DNA from: Chamaecrista fasciculata
Taxonomy: Eukaryota > Streptophyta > Magnoliopsida > Fabales > Fabaceae
Assembly (NCBI GenBank): GCA_003254925.1
Contig: QANZ01038319.1
Location: 20,894-84,893 of the forward strand
DNA length: 64,000 bases
Reading direction: 5' to 3'
Position numbers and translations under genes: made by a program
Notes under the pieces: model-generated
Seen by the model: only the letters and a program-made list of their open reading frames with translations
Told to the model about the DNA's origin: nothing
Database searches by the model: none
Part shown: positions 60,641 to 64,000 of the stretch, piece by piece
Numbering within the stretch: position 1 is the stretch's first letter
Layout: each line of letters starts with the position of its first letter

Positions 60641-60805
60641 TGGCCGATTACTTTGGGGAAAACAGGGCGTGGAATATTCCCGATTACGTTTACGGCAGAG
60701 TTGTGTTTGAATTGGACGGCGTGGACCATGCCGTCGCCGTCGAAGAAGTGGTGGCCGTTACGGAGGTGAATGCAGGTGACACGGGGGCGAAGTCGTCGGG
60801 GATTC
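60641..60805 (-). pseudogene. Fragment of a 9-cis-epoxycarotenoid dioxygenase (NCED) gene
   Basis: Minus-strand frames read DDFAPVSP, then (another frame) RNGHHFFDGDGMVHAVQFKH, and then RPVFPKVIGQ. These are three successive conserved NCED blocks (NFAPV; GHHFFDGDGMVHAV; GRPVFPKAIGELHG) brought close together by internal deletions and frame changes. NCED cleaves epoxycarotenoids in abscisic-acid synthesis; this piece cannot. The stretch is GC-richer than its surroundings and sits between two MITEs. The plus-strand 111-codon frame here is its antisense shadow. Confidence 0.75.
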
Positions 60806-60834
60806 AATTTTGAGAAAGAGAAAAAAGAAGGGAN

Positions 60835-61095
60835 ACGACACGGCATATATTTATATATATAAATAATTAAATATTCATAATTTTTAATGAAAAAATTAAA
60901 AATTACAATTTTTATTCATAATATATGTCATATCTATTATTATTTTCTCTTGCCTATCATGTTAAAGTTACAAAAAATTGATTTATATTCTAAAGTTTAT
61001 GGATATGTGTCGTGTCGGTGTCATACGAGTGTCGGACACTGACACGTGTCTGACACGGCGACACGCCTTCAAAATGAAGTGTCCATGCTTCCTAG
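60835..61095. mobile_element. MITE of the ATGAAGCATGG family, left end truncated
   Basis: Reverse orientation relative to 36101-36421. Contains GACACGTGTCTGACACGGCG and ends 'gtgtccatgcttcctag'. The opposite end is missing at the ambiguous base 60834. Confidence 0.7.
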
Positions 61096-62692
61096 TATGA
61101 TTCGAACTTTCGACACTTGCTTAAATGATCTAGTGAACTCGACTACTAGACAAACCAAACTTGGTTTCTATTATAATAACTTTGATAAGCTATATATATA
61201 TACTTTGAACTAATTAAAGTGAGATGTTACATATATAATTAAGATGTATTATCATAAGACTATATACTTAAATAGGCTGTGTGCATGCATCCATCCATGA
61301 GACTATGCCACTTAGTAGGACCATTAATTGTGAAATGCTAACTGCACAATCAATGTGGTTCAATGTTATATATATATGTCACATTATATTGTTTGACACT
61401 ATATCACTTTCACTATCACTATCCTAATCCAAGTGGATAAAAAATATATAATAAATAATAATTTGATTTCTGCTAACTGAGTATTCTATTATCTTTTTAA
61501 TTCGATACGTCTAAATCATCATGTTAGCATCACTCTCGATAAACAAATAATACTAAATATTGGTCCAATTAATAAAAAAATAACTCGATCATAACTTAAT
61601 TATAAGATTATGTGTTTAAAGTTAACTATCAATATAAGAATAAACGATTTATAAATATCTTTATAAATGTTCATTGAATTCGTAAACATATTCTAATCTT
61701 TAGTGAGCTTCCAAAACCTAATAATTAATCTTAATGTTACTATATTTAAAAAGTAAAAGACGAAAATGGCAATCAACAAGATTTTGGCCATTCTCTTATT
61801 AAAATGATTGGTTATATATATAAATCTTAATCAGGTCTAGTCACTAGTGTAAGGGTTGTTTTAATAATTTTGCACATTCCCTTTTGTAGCACACGCATGG
61901 ATAATTATTGCATAATATCAGGTAACCTAAAATTTTATGCATTCATCTGAAAGGGAATACCAACCAAATATGTCTTTTTCAATGTAAAATCTTCTAGCTT
62001 TTGGTCTCTCCCTTTCCCTATTTTATTATTAAGATATGCATTTAATAAAATGGTCGCTTTTCTTAATATTGTTGCATAATAGGGGACGCCAAATCAATAG
62101 TCTTTTAATTGATCATTTTATCATAGTTTAGAAAATAGGATTGGATTGGCCGGTCAGATCGGAATCGATTGGTGTGGCTGAAATAATCTTAAAATTGCTT
62201 TAGTTGGGAATCAGTAAGAAATTAGTAGAAGGAAAGATAACGAGGGATTCAATTTTAAGTTTTCATTCTACTCAATTTTTATAAATTTCAAATACTTTAA
62301 ATTAAAATATTTTGTTTAAATACTCCAAATTAAAATATTTTGAAGAATTTAAACAAGTGAAAGAATTATGGAGGATTTTTTTTTTCGGCCTGAAGAATTA
62401 TCGAGGTTTAACCTAGCTCTCATTTCCTTCCTTCCCCTTTCCACTTTTTTCCTTCCCTGTCGTTCGGTTCTTCTTAATTATTAAACAAATCCTTAGATAT
62501 TAGAAACAGTATTGATGTTTTTAATTTTAAAATTGAAAACATAAAACAAGATTATCAAACATGTTTTTTTAATTTTCTATTTTTAAAAAATAAAAAAACT
62601 ATTTTTATTAAAGGGAATCAAAGAGATCCAAAACTTCCAAAGATAGTGAGAGATAGGGGAAAAAAATTGCACTTAAGGCAACTAAAATATAC
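61096..62692. other. AT-rich spacer
   Basis: No gene, RNA or clear element recognised. Confidence 0.4.
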
Positions 62693-62700
62693 ATAGGGAG

Positions 62701-63047
62701 CTAGGAAGCATGGACACTTCATTCTGAGGACGTGTCGCCGTGTCAGACACGTGTCCATGTCTGACACCCGTACGACACCCACACGACACATATTTATAAG
62801 TTTCAGAATATAAAATTATTTTTTTGTGACTTTAACATGACAAACAATATAAAATAGTAACATATATGATATATATTCTGAATAGATATTATATTTTTTA
62901 AAGTTTTCATTAAAATTTATGAATTTTTAATTATTTATATATATAAATATATGCCATGTTGTGTCATGTATGTTTAAGAATTTGATGTGTCGATGTGTCC
63001 GTGTCCGTATCGTCTCCCGTGTCCGTGTCAGTGTCCATGCTTCATAA
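62701..63047. mobile_element. MITE of the ATGAAGCATGG family with 8-bp target duplication
   Basis: Starts CTAGGAAGCATGGACAC and ends GTGTCCATGCTTCATAA. The flanking 8-mers ATAGGGAG at 62693-62700 and 63048-63055 are identical. The 8-bp duplication supports the hAT superfamily. Confidence 0.9.
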
Positions 63048-63211
63048 ATAGGGAGTCTACGTTCTCTTCCTTGTTTATATTTATTATATATACATATTCT
63101 TTGACATTTCTGTATAACTTTAGTTAATTTTAAGATTCTCTAATAGATATAGAGACATTTATACCTTGACCTAATAATTATAAATACATCTCTCTCAATT
63201 AGAGATGATCA

Positions 63212-63772
63212 TAAAAGAAACTCTCGCCGCCAAAAAATCTCTCTCTCATGAGAGTCGAATTATCTTTCAAATCTCTCTTCGTGAGGGATCACCTCTATCT
63301 TTCATGAAACATTTCACCCTATTTCATATTAGGGTTATCGGCGGCGCTCTTTTCTGTGTGTCTTCTGCAGCGGTGGTTTTCAAGTTTAGGTGGTTTTCGG
63401 CGGTTTTCCTTCCCAAATATGTGTGCTCTCTGCTCGTGTCCGTGTGTTTTCTGCGGCGAGCTTTGTGGCGGAGGCGTTCTCGATCTGGTCTAGTTTGTTT
63501 TTTATTTTTTGTGTTTCCAATTCTTTAGATGGTTATAGTTTTAGTTGGATCCCTAGATCCGTTAACTTGGCAGCTGATTGTCTTGCCAATTTGTCTAACA
63601 CGAAGATGAGTCATCTTGGATGGGTTGCAAACCCCCACCTTCGTCAGTTGATGTTTTTCTAGTTTTCTTGTTGATGCTAGGGAGGAATGCGATTATTTTG
63701 TGTTTTTATTTGTACTGTACTTGGCTTTACCTCGCTTTTGAATGAATTATGTTTCAGGCAAAAAAAAAAATG
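63212..63772 (+). mobile_element. Internally deleted LINE with target duplication
   Basis: Flanked by identical 11-mers AGAGATGATCA (63201-63211 and 63773-63783) and ending in an A run. The first ~300 bp looks like a LINE leader (CTCGCCGCC, TCTCTCATGAGAGTC). The 3' part encodes SFSWIPRSVNLAADCLANLS (about 63538-63600), the C-terminal end of the RNase H domain that plant LINEs carry after reverse transcriptase, then 3' UTR and poly(A). Endonuclease and reverse transcriptase are missing, so both ends of a full LINE are joined across a large deletion. Confidence 0.8.
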
Positions 63773-63783
63773 AGAGATGATCA

Positions 63784-64000
63784 GGATTAGTAATAAAAAT
63801 AATATTGTAATTTTTGGATTTGGACTTGGACATGAATGGGTATTAAAATCTATTCTATTTTTAAACCCGTCAAATAATCTAATCCTCATATTTAGACTTG
63901 AATCCGGAGGATTTTTAAATAAATATTTTTTTATTAATATAAAATTTATTTTATCAATTTTTTGTAATTATAGCGAATAAAAATAAAGATATATTATTAA
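63784..64000. other. AT-rich end of window
   Basis: No supported feature. Confidence 0.4.

Noticed and set aside
60478..60813. 111-residue open frame on the plus strand
   Set aside because: Its 3' half is antisense to the NCED fragment and the 5' half is low-complexity; the conserved motifs are on the minus strand.

Overview
This window is AT-rich nuclear DNA from a flowering plant, probably a eudicot. It has canonical GT-AG introns, plant-specific gene families (FAR1-related, DAYSLEEPER-like, MIR396, plant FPG1) and very dense small inverted-repeat transposons. I cannot name the species from sequence alone. There are two ambiguous bases (45381 and 60834).

Layout. 1-8.2 kb is repeat-derived: fold-back MITEs, a terminal-inverted-repeat MITE and remnants resembling LTR-retrotransposon leaders. 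8.27-13.39 kb (+) is SRP54, nine exons, with fold-back elements in six of eight introns and a shortened C-terminus. 14.38-14.96 kb is a solo LTR. 16.84-16.96 kb (+) is a MIR396 precursor. 19.6-26.06 kb (+) is a DAYSLEEPER/RICESLEEPER-type zinc-finger BED gene with a probable 4.2-kb 5'-UTR intron. Directly behind it lies a diverged copy of the CDC20 3' flank, split by a Mutator-like element. 27.96-28.93 kb (-) is HUS1, 31.44-33.43 kb (-) a FAR1-related sequence gene of the FRS6/FRS8 type, and 37.53-41.84 kb (-) FPG1 with a pair of mutually exclusive exons. 42.7-51.74 kb (+) is CDC20, preceded by two tandem blocks that each carry two copies of its promoter/first exon. 52.2-56.0 kb holds decayed pieces of other genes (a REC/TSS-type gene, a BAT1-type amino-acid permease) and of CDC20 itself. 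56-64 kb is mostly transposon sequence: a SINE, several MITEs, a fragment of a 9-cis-epoxycarotenoid dioxygenase gene and an internally deleted LINE.

The intact genes serve co-translational targeting (SRP54), leaf and organ growth control (MIR396), transcription by domesticated transposases (BED/hAT and FAR1/MULE families), DNA-damage checkpoint (HUS1), oxidised-base repair (FPG1) and mitotic exit (CDC20). I see no operon-like logic.

The most interesting structures are the repeated CDC20 first-exon cassettes, three of which could splice in frame to CDC20 exon 2; the FPG1 exon pair whose phases forbid joint inclusion; transposon insertions whose empty sites survive in paralogous copies inside the same window; and the fold-back load of the SRP54 introns.
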